A stretch of DNA of 64,000 nucleotides from Bacillota bacterium (GCA_012842395.1 DUSX01000034.1:320375-384374); one strand, 5' to 3'. Positions 18,079 through 27,217 are shown, numbered from the stretch's first letter. Translations and numbers: made by a program. The notes: generated by a model from the letters alone, not told the origin.

Positions 18079-18995
18079 GCTACTGGAAAGGCGTATGGAA
18101 GAGAGTCAGGCATCACAAGCTGGCGGTGGCAGGTTTTGCTGTTTTCGCGATGCTCGTGCTCGCATCGGCCATCGTGCCGGTGATAAGCCCGCATCATGTG
18201 GATGACATGGATCTCGAGAGCCTCTTTGCTCCGCCGTCCAGGAGCCACCCCTTTGGGACGGACGAGCTCGGGCACGATGTGTTCGTTCGAATCATGTACG
18301 GCGGTCGCATCTCTCTGTTCGTCGGAGTGGCGGCAGCCACGTCATCCGCCCTTATTGGCACAGCCGTGGGCCTCGTGTCCGGGTTCGCTGGCGGGTGGGT
18401 GGATAGCGTGCTCATGAGATTCACCGACATGATGCTCTCCGTGCCTACCATCCCGGTGCTTCTCATAGGTGCTATGTTCCTGGGAAGCGGGCTCGCGAAT
18501 ATCATCATCATCCTCGCGGCATTCGGCTGGATGCCCACAGCGCGCCTCGTGAGAGGAGTCACGCTCTCCCTCCGGGAGCAACCGTTCGTCGAAGCAGCCC
18601 GGGCCGCCGGCGCGAGCCCCGTCAGAATACTCGTGCGCCACATGTTGCCGAATTTGATACCAATCGTGATAGTCGCTGCGACGCTTGGCGTGAGTTCGGC
18701 CATTCTCGCCGAATCGGCCCTGAGCTACCTCGGTCTCGGAATACAGCCTCCAACCCCGTCCTGGGGCAACATGCTCCAACGGGCCATGGACTATATACTG
18801 GGCGCGGCTGGCGAGTGGGGCCAGCCGTGGTGGCTGACAGTCTTCCCCGGCCTATTCATACTGCTCGCGGTCCTGAGCGTGAACTTCATGGGCGACGGGC
18901 TTCGCGACGCGATCGATCCCAGGCTGGTCTTGGGCTCGCCACATTCTGCGGCCGCGAGCCCCACCAGCGACGAGCGCGACGCAAGCGCCGGTTGA
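18075..18995 (+). CDS. Peptide ABC transporter permease, OppC/DppC type
   Basis: Second inner-membrane subunit, 306 residues. It has the OppC N-terminal domain (first helix VAGFAVFAMLVLASAIVPVI, then HPFGTDELGHDVFVRIMYGG), five more helices and the ATPase-docking loop EQPFVEAARAAGASPVRILV. The ATG overlaps the OppB stop by four bases, so I start here even though the frame runs open far upstream. No OppD or OppF ATPase follows; the operon ends at a strong hairpin (19035-19084). Confidence 0.94.
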   Translation: MSYWKGVWKRVRHHKLAVAGFAVFAMLVLASAIVPVISPHHVDDMDLESLFAPPSRSHPFGTDELGHDVFVRIMYGGRISLFVGVAAATSSALIGTAVGLVSGFAGGWVDSVLMRFTDMMLSVPTIPVLLIGAMFLGSGLANIIIILAAFGWMPTARLVRGVTLSLREQPFVEAARAAGASPVRILVRHMLPNLIPIVIVAATLGVSSAILAESALSYLGLGIQPPTPSWGNMLQRAMDYILGAAGEWGQPWWLTVFPGLFILLAVLSVNFMGDGLRDAIDPRLVLGSPHSAAASPTSDERDASAG

Positions 18996-19034
18996 TAGCG
19001 GCGTCGGTTAACGAAGCAGTCGACAGTAGAGAGG

Positions 19035-19084
19035 CGCCCCGGCCTGTGCCATCCGAGGTGACACTGTGGCCGGGGCGTCTTCCT
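19035..19084 (+). terminator. Terminator of the peptide-uptake operon
   Basis: A 10-bp CGCCCCGGCC/GGCCGGGGCG stem with a 23-base loop, followed by TCTTCCT, 40 bp after oppC. It lies between convergent genes and could stop transcription from both sides. Confidence 0.6.
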
Positions 19085-19120
19085 ACAAGACGGTTCCGCG
19101 TCCCTGAGCCTGATTCGAAT

Positions 19121-19978
19121 CTACTTTCCGCTCCCTGCGTGACCTGCGGGGCCGCCGCTGGCCTCGCCCTTGCCCGAGCCACTCGCGGAGCCGCTTGAGG
19201 GCCCCTTGCCCTTCCCCGCGTCTTCCGGCTTGCCCTGTTGCTTCCCCTGATTCCCCTGGAGCTTCACGCGGGCCCTGATCTGCTCCTTGAGCGCATTCTT
19301 GAACTCAACCTGATTCCGTATTGCCACACCCTTTTCGACCACGTCATCCTCGCCGACTCCCACGGCCTCCGCGATGGCGAGCCAACTGTGCTGCTGAGTG
19401 CGAAGCTGGAGCACCAGCCCTATCCTCGCCGCATCCCCCGCGCTGGCGGTGATGCTCACCGCACAAAGAACGTCCTGCGCGTCGAGGCCGGCTGCCGCCA
19501 GGGCCTGGACGTCGTCATCCTGCAAGCCGAAGCGGTCCCGGACCATGTCCATGGCCGCCGCATCGTCCAGCTCCTTCCTTCCGTTCTGCGCCTTTACCTT
19601 GGCACCGCCCTTACCGATGATCCCTCGGACGTACTGGCCGAACGCTGTGTTCGGAACGCCGAGTTGCTTGGCGATCTCGCCCCACCCTGCGCCTTCCGTG
19701 GCAAGAGCGAGAACCTCGTCCAGGCTCGTCCCGGAGTTCACGGCGATGCTGCAAGCGATGACTATCTCGCCCCAGCCGTAGCCCGCATCTCTGAGCGCCT
19801 GGACCGCTTCAGGCGTGAGCGCGAGCTCAGGGAAGCTATCGATTATGTTTGCCATGAACGAGCTGGAAGCAAGAGCTTCATCATCAGGAGTCGCAATGGT
19901 CGCCGCGTACGCCGTCCCACCCAACATAAAGGCCGCCAGCAAGAGCACAACCGCTGTCTTGAAAGTCGCAGGCTTCAT
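19121..19978 (-). CDS. Secreted protein with helical GWGEI repeats and Gly/Ser/Lys tail
   Basis: Unrecognised exported protein of 285 residues. A signal peptide (TAVVLLLAAFMLGGTAYA) is cleaved after AYA. The mature part has repeated helical units around YGWGEIVIACSIAV, GAGWGEIAKQLGV, LDAQDVLCAVSITASAG and HSWLAIAEAVGV, each pairing an aromatic W-x-x-I with a downstream small-residue helix. The last 45 residues are low-complexity Gly/Ser/Lys/Pro. The start is the second of two adjacent ATG codons, six bases after GGGAGG. It stands alone between a terminator and a copy of the dispersed repeat. No function proposed; a surface or matrix protein is possible. Confidence 0.75.
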   Translation of the reverse strand: MKPATFKTAVVLLLAAFMLGGTAYAATIATPDDEALASSSFMANIIDSFPELALTPEAVQALRDAGYGWGEIVIACSIAVNSGTSLDEVLALATEGAGWGEIAKQLGVPNTAFGQYVRGIIGKGGAKVKAQNGRKELDDAAAMDMVRDRFGLQDDDVQALAAAGLDAQDVLCAVSITASAGDAARIGLVLQLRTQQHSWLAIAEAVGVGEDDVVEKGVAIRNQVEFKNALKEQIRARVKLQGNQGKQQGKPEDAGKGKGPSSGSASGSGKGEASGGPAGHAGSGK

Positions 19979-20024
19979 CATGGTCCCTCCCATTAGTCGT
20001 TGTAGGTTCCTCTCTGCCCCAAGT

Positions 20025-20246
20025 ACGTCGCCAAGAGTTCGCGCCGCTTTTCGGCGGAGGGGTCCTGCCCAGGGTCCCAGGGTTGCCGGTGCGGTGTTGC
20101 CTTGCGGGGACGGCGCGTTTGCGGCGCGCCTCGCTCGAATTCGGCGCTTAACGACGCTTAACACAGCCGAATTCTCCACGCCCCCTCGCGTAAGCACCGG
20201 CAACCCCAGCGCCGTCAGGAAAGGAGACGGAAACTCATGGCGCCAT
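20025..20246. repeat. Dispersed structured repeat, full copy (20.0 kb)
   Basis: About 222 bp bounded by imperfect terminal inverted repeats CGCCAAGAGTT (20029-20039) and AACTCATGGCG (20232-20242). Inside is a perfect 12-bp stem GGGTTGCCGGTG (20080-20091) with CACCGGCAACCC (20195-20206). That stem encloses a GC hairpin (GGCGCG-TTTGC-GGCGCGCC) and two GAATTC-containing arms (CGAATTCGGCGC and CAGCCGAATTC). It occupies the space between the start of the secreted repeat protein and the chemoreceptor stop. No open frame is inside. Confidence 0.75.
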
Positions 20247-20324
20247 ACTCAGCTTAGATATTAAACGCCGGGACGGCCCGGCGATGTGATCCCCATCACA
20301 ACCTTGAAAAGACACCGGTCCCGG

Positions 20325-21953
20325 TCAAGCCAGCGTTTCTACCTCCTTCAGCACGTCGTGCGCGAGGCGCGACTGCTCCTCGGCCGACTTGGCCTGGGCC
20401 GCGATCCCGCTGACCAGAGCCTCGCTGGCCCCTATGGCCTCCCGTGCGCTCTCGACGAGGTTCTGCATGTCCCCGGCAAGCTCTTCAGCCTGGCGCGCCA
20501 CCTGTCGTGCGGATTCGAGGATCTCCGCCATGGAATCCTCAACCAACTTCGCCTCGGTCGCGCCCTTGCCCGCGGCGTCCTCGACATCCGCCATCAGGCT
20601 CAGGATCTCGTCAAATGAGCACTGAATCGCCCGAAAGACCTCCTCCACGCGGGAAGACTGCCGCGAAAGCCCCCTTACGCGCTCAACCGAGGCGCCCAGC
20701 GACTTCACTACATCGAGCGTGGAAGCCTTTATGCCTTCCATCAGCTTCTTTACCTCTTCCACCGCGCTCGCGCTCATCTCGGCGAGCCCGCCTATCTCCC
20801 GGGCGACCCTGCCGAAATCGCGGCCCTGATCTCCGGACCGCGCCGATGCTATGCGCGCATCCAAAGCTATCAGCCCCACCTGATCCGCGATGTTCGCGAT
20901 CCCCTGTAGGACCGCGTCGATCCGGTCCATCTGTTCCTGTAGGGCATCCACGTGGCAGCTCGCCTCGGTCGTGGTCTTCACGTTCGAGTCCACCATGAAG
21001 ATGGTCTCGCGTATCACAGCGTTCGCCAGCGCAACCCTCCGGCCCAACGACGACACCATTGCTTTCGTTCTCTCCGCGGCCTTCGCGGTGACCTGCGTGC
21101 GGTCGGCGAGCATGCGGGCGGCATCCGCACCCACCTCCATGCGCGCGGCTATCGTCTGGGAGGCACCGCTGCAGACCTTGCTCGTTTCCACCACGCCGCC
21201 GAACGCCCGCAAAACCGCCTCAAGCGCGGACTGGGTCGCATCTGCCGACGTCCTCATGCCAGCCGACAGGCGCGCCGACCGCTCGCTCTCCTCGTGCGTG
21301 GCTTCGGCGGCCTTCCGGATGCCGCGCGAAACGTCCGCTAGGGTCCTCGTGATGATCCCCGAAACCACGAGGCCGAACACGAAGGCGAAGGCGAAGGCGA
21401 GCGCCACTCCGAGCTTGAGAAAGGTCGACAGCCGCTCAGTGCGCGCCATACGGGGGCCTATCTGCTCCCATATACGGAGCTGCATGTACTCGGAGCGGCT
21501 AATGAGCCACTCGCCCTTTCCCGAGAGCGCGCGGAGAAGCATGTATATCTTCTCAGGATCCTTCTCACCCTGCATGCTCACGAGGACGGCCGTGTATTCC
21601 GCGGCCGCGTCCGCGATGTCGGTGAGCATCGGAAGGATGGCGCGAACGTTGCGGCTGGGATGGCGCCGGAGAAGCTCCTCGAGGCTTCCAAGGAGCATCT
21701 TCACCTCGTTGAGCTGCTCCTCCGGCCGCGCGACCTCGCCCCCGCCCGCGATGGTGAGGTACACGTTCCCGGTGGTCTGGTATATCTTCTTGGAGATCTC
21801 CCCGCTGAGCTGAATGGCCGGGACGTCACACGTGTTCATTTGATGAAGCGCCGCCGTAAGGTGGGAAATCGCGTAGAACGTGAGAACGCTGAGGACAAAC
21901 GTGGTCCACACCGTCGCGGCAAACCCGAGACGCACCCGCTCGGTCACACGCAC
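20325..21953 (-). CDS. Methyl-accepting chemotaxis-like receptor with divergent signalling tip
   Basis: Transmembrane receptor: TM1 at about 9-31, an extracellular helical region (32-178), TM2 at 180-201, a short HAMP-like stretch and a long cytoplasmic coiled coil. The hairpin tip (355-380) reads IADQVGLIALDARIAS then ARSGDQGRDF. The canonical tip has [20 protein letters not shown], so the conserved Asn and Glu that contact CheA/CheW and neighbouring dimers are replaced, while the Arg and Gly-Gln-Gly-Arg are kept. It may signal through a partner other than CheA. It follows a sugar-binding-protein gene by 127 bp, so sugar or binding-protein sensing is plausible. GTG start with a weak ribosome site. 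Confidence 0.85.
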   Translation of the reverse strand: MRVTERVRLGFAATVWTTFVLSVLTFYAISHLTAALHQMNTCDVPAIQLSGEISKKIYQTTGNVYLTIAGGGEVARPEEQLNEVKMLLGSLEELLRRHPSRNVRAILPMLTDIADAAAEYTAVLVSMQGEKDPEKIYMLLRALSGKGEWLISRSEYMQLRIWEQIGPRMARTERLSTFLKLGVALAFAFAFVFGLVVSGIITRTLADVSRGIRKAAEATHEESERSARLSAGMRTSADATQSALEAVLRAFGGVVETSKVCSGASQTIAARMEVGADAARMLADRTQVTAKAAERTKAMVSSLGRRVALANAVIRETIFMVDSNVKTTTEASCHVDALQEQMDRIDAVLQGIANIADQVGLIALDARIASARSGDQGRDFGRVAREIGGLAEMSASAVEEVKKLMEGIKASTLDVVKSLGASVERVRGLSRQSSRVEEVFRAIQCSFDEILSLMADVEDAAGKGATEAKLVEDSMAEILESARQVARQAEELAGDMQNLVESAREAIGASEALVSGIAAQAKSAEEQSRLAHDVLKEVETLA

Positions 21954-22080
21954 GCGTGGCTTTCGTTGGCCGGCGTCGCCGGACCGGTGCCAACTGCGAC
22001 CCAGCTTCCCTCACCTCCAGCCCGGCTTCGGACTCAGCGGGCACGGAGCGCACAATGCAACGAGAGGTGTCGCGGCCTCT

Positions 22081-23409
22081 TCAGGGCAGGCTCCGTATCC
22101 TTTCTTCCGCGAGACCCAGCGCCCTTTCCGGCGAAAGGCTTCCCTCAAGCGCCGCATGGAGGAACCTCTGCAGGACGGCGGAGATCTCCGGATACCGGAC
22201 AAGCTTGGGACGGTGATGCAGCCACCGCATCTGCTCCAATTTGATATCGAGCAGCGGGTCCCGGGTGCGCGCATCCGGGCTCATCAGAAGGGAGGTCCAG
22301 ACCGGCACCTCCTCCGGAAACCTCATCTGCACGCCCGGGCTTGTCATGAACTCAACGTACCTCCACGCTTCGTCCTTATGAGAAGAGTTGGCGGTCACCG
22401 CGAGCCCCTGGAACCCGCTCACGGATGACGACACGCAGCCCAGCTTGTCGCGCACCGCGCTCGCCACGGGAAGCAGCGCCATCTTGCCGTGCCCCGCGAT
22501 CTGGGACACGTCCGGGTCGTTCATGAGACCGCAGAGGAATGTCCAGTTTGGCGCAAAGGCCGCCTTGCCAGCGATGAAGACGTCCTTGGCGACAAGCTCG
22601 TCCGCGGTCAGAGCGAGCGGGTTGACGAGGCCCTCCCGCACCCACCTGACCATCGTCTCCAGAGCGACGAGCCCGGGCCCCCCGTTGAACGTGGGCTTGC
22701 CGTGCAGGTCAAAGATGTCCCCGCCGTACGCCCCCACCAGCCAGACGTACTCGCACACAAGGCCCTCCTTCTGGTTCCACGACGCGATCATCGGATACGT
22801 GACTATCCCCTTGCGCTTCAACTCGCGCATCTGAGTCTCCATCTCTTCCAGGGTCGCGGGCGGCGAGTCAAAGCCTGCCCGCTTCAACATGTCCGCATTG
22901 TAGAAGAGAAAGTGGAGGTTTGCAAGGAAGGGCATGGCCCAGAGCCTGCCGCGGTGCTCGAAGGCTTCCAGGACCACGCGAGGGATGTCTTGCCTCGCCT
23001 TCGAGGCGAGGCCACGCTCGAGGGGAACTACGTATCCTTTTTCCGCAAACTCTGCGACCCAGATGAGGTCCATCAACACCACATCGTACGTGGCCACCGG
23101 TGATGACGCAGACATGACGATCTTCTGGTACTCCTCGTCATAGCGGACGAAATTCACCGTGACGTCGATGCCGCTCTCCTTCGTGAACTCTCGCGTCATC
23201 TCCGCGAACTGCTCAGGTTGGTAGCCCGCCTGGACCATGTAGATCACGTTCAGCCTCGGCTGAGCGCCAGCCGCTGAGCGCACGGGCGATGCCCAGGCGG
23301 ATGCCATGGCGGCGATGGCGGCGGCTGCGACGACCACAACCCGTGCGGCACACCGCCGGCCCCCCGAGAAAGATCTTCGACCCCTGAAAGCGCGTGCTCC
23401 TTGGGCCAC
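22081..23409 (-). CDS. Family 1 sugar-binding protein, paralogue A
   Basis: Solute-binding protein for a carbohydrate ABC importer, about 442 residues. The N-terminus has a basic stretch and a hydrophobic Ala/Val-rich signal helix ending ASA/SAAGA; there is no lipobox. The mature part begins LNVIYMVQAGYQPEQF and shares long blocks with the binding protein at 27.3-28.6 kb (SWNQKEGLVCEYVWL, WAMPFLANL, RYPEISAVLQR against PYPEVSSILQR), so the two are clear paralogues. The start is GTG, six bases after GGGAGGGG; the TTG two codons before overlaps that site. It lies directly after the ROK regulator and before the chemoreceptor. Confidence 0.9.
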   Translation of the reverse strand: MAQGARAFRGRRSFSGGRRCAARVVVVAAAAIAAMASAWASPVRSAAGAQPRLNVIYMVQAGYQPEQFAEMTREFTKESGIDVTVNFVRYDEEYQKIVMSASSPVATYDVVLMDLIWVAEFAEKGYVVPLERGLASKARQDIPRVVLEAFEHRGRLWAMPFLANLHFLFYNADMLKRAGFDSPPATLEEMETQMRELKRKGIVTYPMIASWNQKEGLVCEYVWLVGAYGGDIFDLHGKPTFNGGPGLVALETMVRWVREGLVNPLALTADELVAKDVFIAGKAAFAPNWTFLCGLMNDPDVSQIAGHGKMALLPVASAVRDKLGCVSSSVSGFQGLAVTANSSHKDEAWRYVEFMTSPGVQMRFPEEVPVWTSLLMSPDARTRDPLLDIKLEQMRWLHHRPKLVRYPEISAVLQRFLHAALEGSLSPERALGLAEERIRSLP

Positions 23410-23470
23410 CGCCAACCCCTCCCAAGAGCAGGAAACGTTTCCGCGTACTCCATCTCACCTGGAAGCGGTC

Positions 23471-24727
23471 TCACGCGTATGCCCGGACGCTCGGTGACTC
23501 GAACACCCTCGTCAAAACCAGGCTTGCCGCGCCAATAACACAAGCGTCGTGGCCGAGCGCAGAGAGAACCACGTCCAGGTCTTTGCCCAGAACGGGCCAC
23601 GCGCGCCGCCGCGCAGTCTCCTTGGCGCTTGTGAAGAACAGGTTGCTTCGGAGGGCGAGCTGCCCACCGAGGACGATGAGCTCGGGGTTGAAGCAGTTGA
23701 TGAGATTAGCAAGGCCGATCCCCACGTACCGGCCGCTCTCCTCCACTATCGCCTGGGCGTGCGCATCACCCATCGCCGCCGCCTCCAACACCGTGTCCAT
23801 GGTGATGGCCTCGATATCCCCGCCCGCGAGGTCCTCACACACGGTCTCGACGCCACGTTTGATGTCACTTATCATTCTCCGCGCGATGGCCGTGCCCGAC
23901 GCCATGACGTCGAGGCATCCGAAGTTGCCGCACCTGCACTGGGGACCGTCGATGTCCACGGTCATGTGGCCGATCTCGCCCGCGCCGTCGTTGCGGCCGC
24001 GGTAGAGCCTGTCGTCGATGACTATGCCACCGCCGAAGCCATAGTCTGCCATGACGTACAGAAAGCTGGAGTAGCCCTTTGCAGCGCCGAACCACTTCTC
24101 TCCCCAGGCGGCCGCGTTTGCGTCGTTGTCCACCAGCACCTCGTGACCGAGCTCTTCCTCCAGGGCATCCTTCAGGGCGAACCCACCCCATCCGGGCATG
24201 TGCGGAGACGCCTGGATGACCCCGGTGGACGTGTCAACGGGTCCCGGGTACACCACGCCGATGCCGAGCACCTTCTCTGGGGGCACCCGACCCGAATCGA
24301 TGATCTCGCGTATCGCGGACACGATGACCGGGAGGCTCTTGCGAGGGCCTTCCTGCCACGAGAGAACACGCTCGGCCCTAGCAAGCACGCGCGCGTCGAG
24401 ATCGGTGAGGCATGTGCGCACCCGGCCCACCTCTATGGAGACTCCGCATGCCGCGTACACCCCCCGGTTGAGCTCGAGCATGACTGGCTGCCTGCCGCCG
24501 GTGGAGTCTCCGAGCCCCACCTCACGCACGAATCCCTCTGCGATGAGCTGGTTCACGATGGATGATACCGTCGCAGGATAGAGCTGACTCATCCTGGCGG
24601 CGTCGGCCCGCGAGATAGGGCCGTGCTGCCTCACGATGTTCAAGATGATATTGCGATTGATGGTCTTGACAAGCTTCTGGTTTCCCTTCGGGACCGTGCC
24701 GACCCGAAGGCGAGAGAGCCCTGCCAA
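23471..24727 (-). CDS. ROK-family transcriptional repressor (XylR/NagC type)
   Basis: Sugar-responsive repressor of 418 residues. An N-terminal winged helix-turn-helix (ISRADAARMSQLYPATVSSIVNQL, about 38-61) is joined to a ROK kinase-like domain. Features of that domain are DTSTGVIQASPHMPGW, VDNDANAAAWGE, and the zinc site GHMTVDIDG then CRCGNFGCLDV. The DNA-binding domain marks it as a regulator and not a sugar kinase. It sits between the permease pair and binding protein A, pointing the same way, and probably controls the surrounding sugar genes. The palindrome at 25070-25087 in its upstream region is a candidate operator. The TTG start is the best in-frame choice. Confidence 0.92.
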   Translation of the reverse strand: MAGLSRLRVGTVPKGNQKLVKTINRNIILNIVRQHGPISRADAARMSQLYPATVSSIVNQLIAEGFVREVGLGDSTGGRQPVMLELNRGVYAACGVSIEVGRVRTCLTDLDARVLARAERVLSWQEGPRKSLPVIVSAIREIIDSGRVPPEKVLGIGVVYPGPVDTSTGVIQASPHMPGWGGFALKDALEEELGHEVLVDNDANAAAWGEKWFGAAKGYSSFLYVMADYGFGGGIVIDDRLYRGRNDGAGEIGHMTVDIDGPQCRCGNFGCLDVMASGTAIARRMISDIKRGVETVCEDLAGGDIEAITMDTVLEAAAMGDAHAQAIVEESGRYVGIGLANLINCFNPELIVLGGQLALRSNLFFTSAKETARRRAWPVLGKDLDVVLSALGHDACVIGAASLVLTRVFESPSVRAYA

Positions 24728-25151
24728 AGCGTCTGCGCTCCTTTCCCCATACGCGATAACGCTGCCCGCGCATCAAGCATAGTGCCGCAAGTTTTCGCGT
24801 CTTCTCTGTTCGCGCCGCTCGCGTCTCAAGCGCGCTTTCCGCGGAAGGCAAGGCCGGGAAGCCTGGAGAGGCGCCCGCGCAGAGGAGCACCCAGACTCGT
24901 GGAGGACGCCGTTGACCCCTCCCGCATGGCACTGCGCCACCTCAGATCGGCCAAAGTCCACGAAGCCGTCGGGGTCAGCGGAATCGGCAGCCGCTTGGGA
25001 AGTTCAACGGCCTCGTGGCGGCCTACTTGGTACGCCATCGCTCGCCCAGGGCCCGACGGTTATGATACATTCTTCGTACATGAAGAAAAGTCCTTCAGAG
25101 AGTTGTCCGGGGACCGGTGCCGCAGGCTCCTGTTCGGCGCCTGTTCAACAA
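24728..25151. other. Intergenic region upstream of ROK gene
   Basis: No gene seen in about 420 bp. It includes the palindrome at 25070-25087 next to a TATCAT -10-like element on the minus strand, which could form a regulated promoter for the ROK and binding-protein genes. Confidence 0.4.
25070..25087 (-). promoter_or_regulatory. Palindrome TTCTTC-N6-GAAGAA, candidate ROK operator
   Basis: Perfect 6-bp arms around a GTACAT centre. Immediately downstream on the minus strand is TATCAT, so the dyad would sit in the spacer of a promoter reading toward the ROK gene. The -35 is poor. Confidence 0.4.
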
Positions 25152-26057
25152 TCACCCTTTCACGCTTCCCGACGTGAGCCCTTGCACGATGAATCGCTGG
25201 AACAAGAGAGCCAACAGCACTGGAGGAACCGCGGCCATGACGCCGGCCGCGGATATCTGGTCGTAAGCGGTTATGTACTGGCTCCCGAGCTCAGCGATGA
25301 ACAGGGGAAGCGTTATGGCGTTGTTCGAGCGCGTGAAGATCAGGGCCAGGAGGAATTCGTCCCATGCCAAGAGGAACGAGAGTATCCCGGTGGCCACAAG
25401 CCCCGGCGCGCACAGAGGGAGTGCAACGTGGCGGAGCGCTTGGAGCCTCGTGCACCCGTCGATGCGGGCAGCTTCCTCGAGCTCCGTGGGGATCGTAAGG
25501 AAGAACCCCCTCATGATCCAGATAACGAACCCCAGGATAAACGTGGTGTACAGGATGATGAGGCACAGCTTCGTGTCGAACAGGTGGAAGGACGAGCCAA
25601 TGTTCATGAACCCATAGTCTACGTACGACACAAGAACGAAAAACGGTATGACCAGCGCGATGGTCGGCAGCATGCGTATGGACATGAGGGAGAGCACAAG
25701 CGTCTTCTTGCCCTTGACCGGTAGACGCGCCAAGGCATACGCGGCAAGGGTGCCCGTCACGAGGCATATCGCTGTCACGGAACTCGCGACGATCATGCTG
25801 TTCCGTATGGCATAAACGAACCTCTCGCCGACCTCGCTCGACAGATCGAACATGACTTTGAAGTTCGCGAAGGTCGGACGGCGAGGGAACCAATGCGTCG
25901 CGCGGTCGGAAATGAGCTCGTTGTATGGGGTGATGCTTGAGATGGCAAGCCACGCGACCGGGGCAAGGGTCCATACGACTATGGCGATGACCGCGACGTA
26001 AAGCGTGATTCGCCGCGCCCACAGCAGCGTCTTCCTTCTTCGCCCAGGAACGTTCAC
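25152..26057 (-). CDS. Sugar ABC transporter permease, MalG type
   Basis: Inner-membrane subunit of a carbohydrate importer, 301 residues and six helices. It has the MalG-type start (ITLYVAVIAIVVWTLAPVAWLAISS, TPYNELI) and the ATPase-docking EAA loop PTELEEAARIDGCTRLQALRHVALPL. It follows the MalF-type permease by 82 bp. Confidence 0.94.
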   Translation of the reverse strand: MNVPGRRRKTLLWARRITLYVAVIAIVVWTLAPVAWLAISSITPYNELISDRATHWFPRRPTFANFKVMFDLSSEVGERFVYAIRNSMIVASSVTAICLVTGTLAAYALARLPVKGKKTLVLSLMSIRMLPTIALVIPFFVLVSYVDYGFMNIGSSFHLFDTKLCLIILYTTFILGFVIWIMRGFFLTIPTELEEAARIDGCTRLQALRHVALPLCAPGLVATGILSFLLAWDEFLLALIFTRSNNAITLPLFIAELGSQYITAYDQISAAGVMAAVPPVLLALLFQRFIVQGLTSGSVKG

Positions 26058-26139
26058 GTCGATCCCTCCGGGTTACGCCTATCTCTTCCAACTTCCAGAC
26101 CGGCAATGTCAATATTCGGCACGGCCCTCTTCGACTGCG

Positions 26140-27099
26140 TCAGTATCCCTCCTCGGTGTAAAACAGCCTGATGTACACAAGCGCGAGCCCCAGGATGAAC
26201 AGGGCCACGAGGAACGAGAGCGCCGCACCGCTCCCGAAGTGCAGGAACTTCATGCCGACCTCGTACGTGAGCACGCCCAGCACCCTGATGGAATACTGCA
26301 TGATAATGTAGATGATGTCGAACACGCGGAAAAGCTCCATGGTGCGCAGGACCAGCACGACGAGGAGCACCGGCTTGAGCAGCGGCAGCGTTATTCGAGT
26401 CAGCTTGCGCCAGAAACCCGCGCCGTCCACTGTGGCTGCCTCGTAGAGGCTTTCCGGGATAGTCTGCAGCCCAGCCAGCACGAGCAGGACCACGAGTGGC
26501 GTCACCTTCCACGTGTCCGCGATGATGATTATGTTGAGCGCCCGGGTGACCCCCATCCATTTCAGGAAAGGACCTAGCACCGGGACGCTTTCAAATGGCA
26601 CGTCGAACCCCAACCAGACCTGGTCATATGTTGGTGGAAACACGTGGAGGACCTTCATGAGCCCGTTCAGTGCCCCAAACTTCGAGCCCGCGAATATCCA
26701 CTCCCACATCCGGGCGTTCACCACCGTGGGCAGGGCCCACGGGAGGAGAATGATGGCTCGCACAAAGGATCTGCCCACAAACTTCGCGTTGAGCACCAGC
26801 GCCATGGCGATGCCGAGCACGAGTTCAACAAGGAGTGACACGACGGTGAAGTACACCGTCACTCGCACCGCCGGCCAGAAAAGGTCGGACTGGGCGAAGT
26901 AGTATACATAGTTGGCAAGCCCTACGAACCTCGTGTTTATGCCGCCAACCATCGGCTCTGCCTCGTGGAAGCTGAGGTAGAACGCGAAGAGCAGGGGGCC
27001 TATCACTACCGCAAGTATGAGGACGACGCTAGGGCTAAGAAGCCACCACGCGAGCCTTCGCCCTTCTGGATCGCGCTTTCGTGGTTTTCGTGAGATCAT
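26140..27099 (-). CDS. Sugar ABC transporter permease, MalF/UgpA type
   Basis: Partner permease, 319 residues. It shows an N-terminal helix (LAWWLLSPSVVLILAVVIGPLLF), the conserved SFHEAEP and FVGLANYVYYF blocks, and the EAA loop PESLYEAATVDGAGFWRKLTRITLPLLKP. The start is the ATG of MISRKPRK, directly after AAGGA; an upstream extension of 25 residues is open but unlike the family. Confidence 0.93.
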   Translation of the reverse strand: MISRKPRKRDPEGRRLAWWLLSPSVVLILAVVIGPLLFAFYLSFHEAEPMVGGINTRFVGLANYVYYFAQSDLFWPAVRVTVYFTVVSLLVELVLGIAMALVLNAKFVGRSFVRAIILLPWALPTVVNARMWEWIFAGSKFGALNGLMKVLHVFPPTYDQVWLGFDVPFESVPVLGPFLKWMGVTRALNIIIIADTWKVTPLVVLLVLAGLQTIPESLYEAATVDGAGFWRKLTRITLPLLKPVLLVVLVLRTMELFRVFDIIYIIMQYSIRVLGVLTYEVGMKFLHFGSGAALSFLVALFILGLALVYIRLFYTEEGY

Positions 27100-27217
27100 T
27101 CCTTCTACCCCCGTTACCCCGCGGAGCCCCCACAGGTCTGGCCTGATGACAAGCCGAAAGCCTGCAGGCTCCACCGGCCTTCCTCCCCCGGCTCGAGCAC
27201 GGTGAGGCGTGCCGCCC

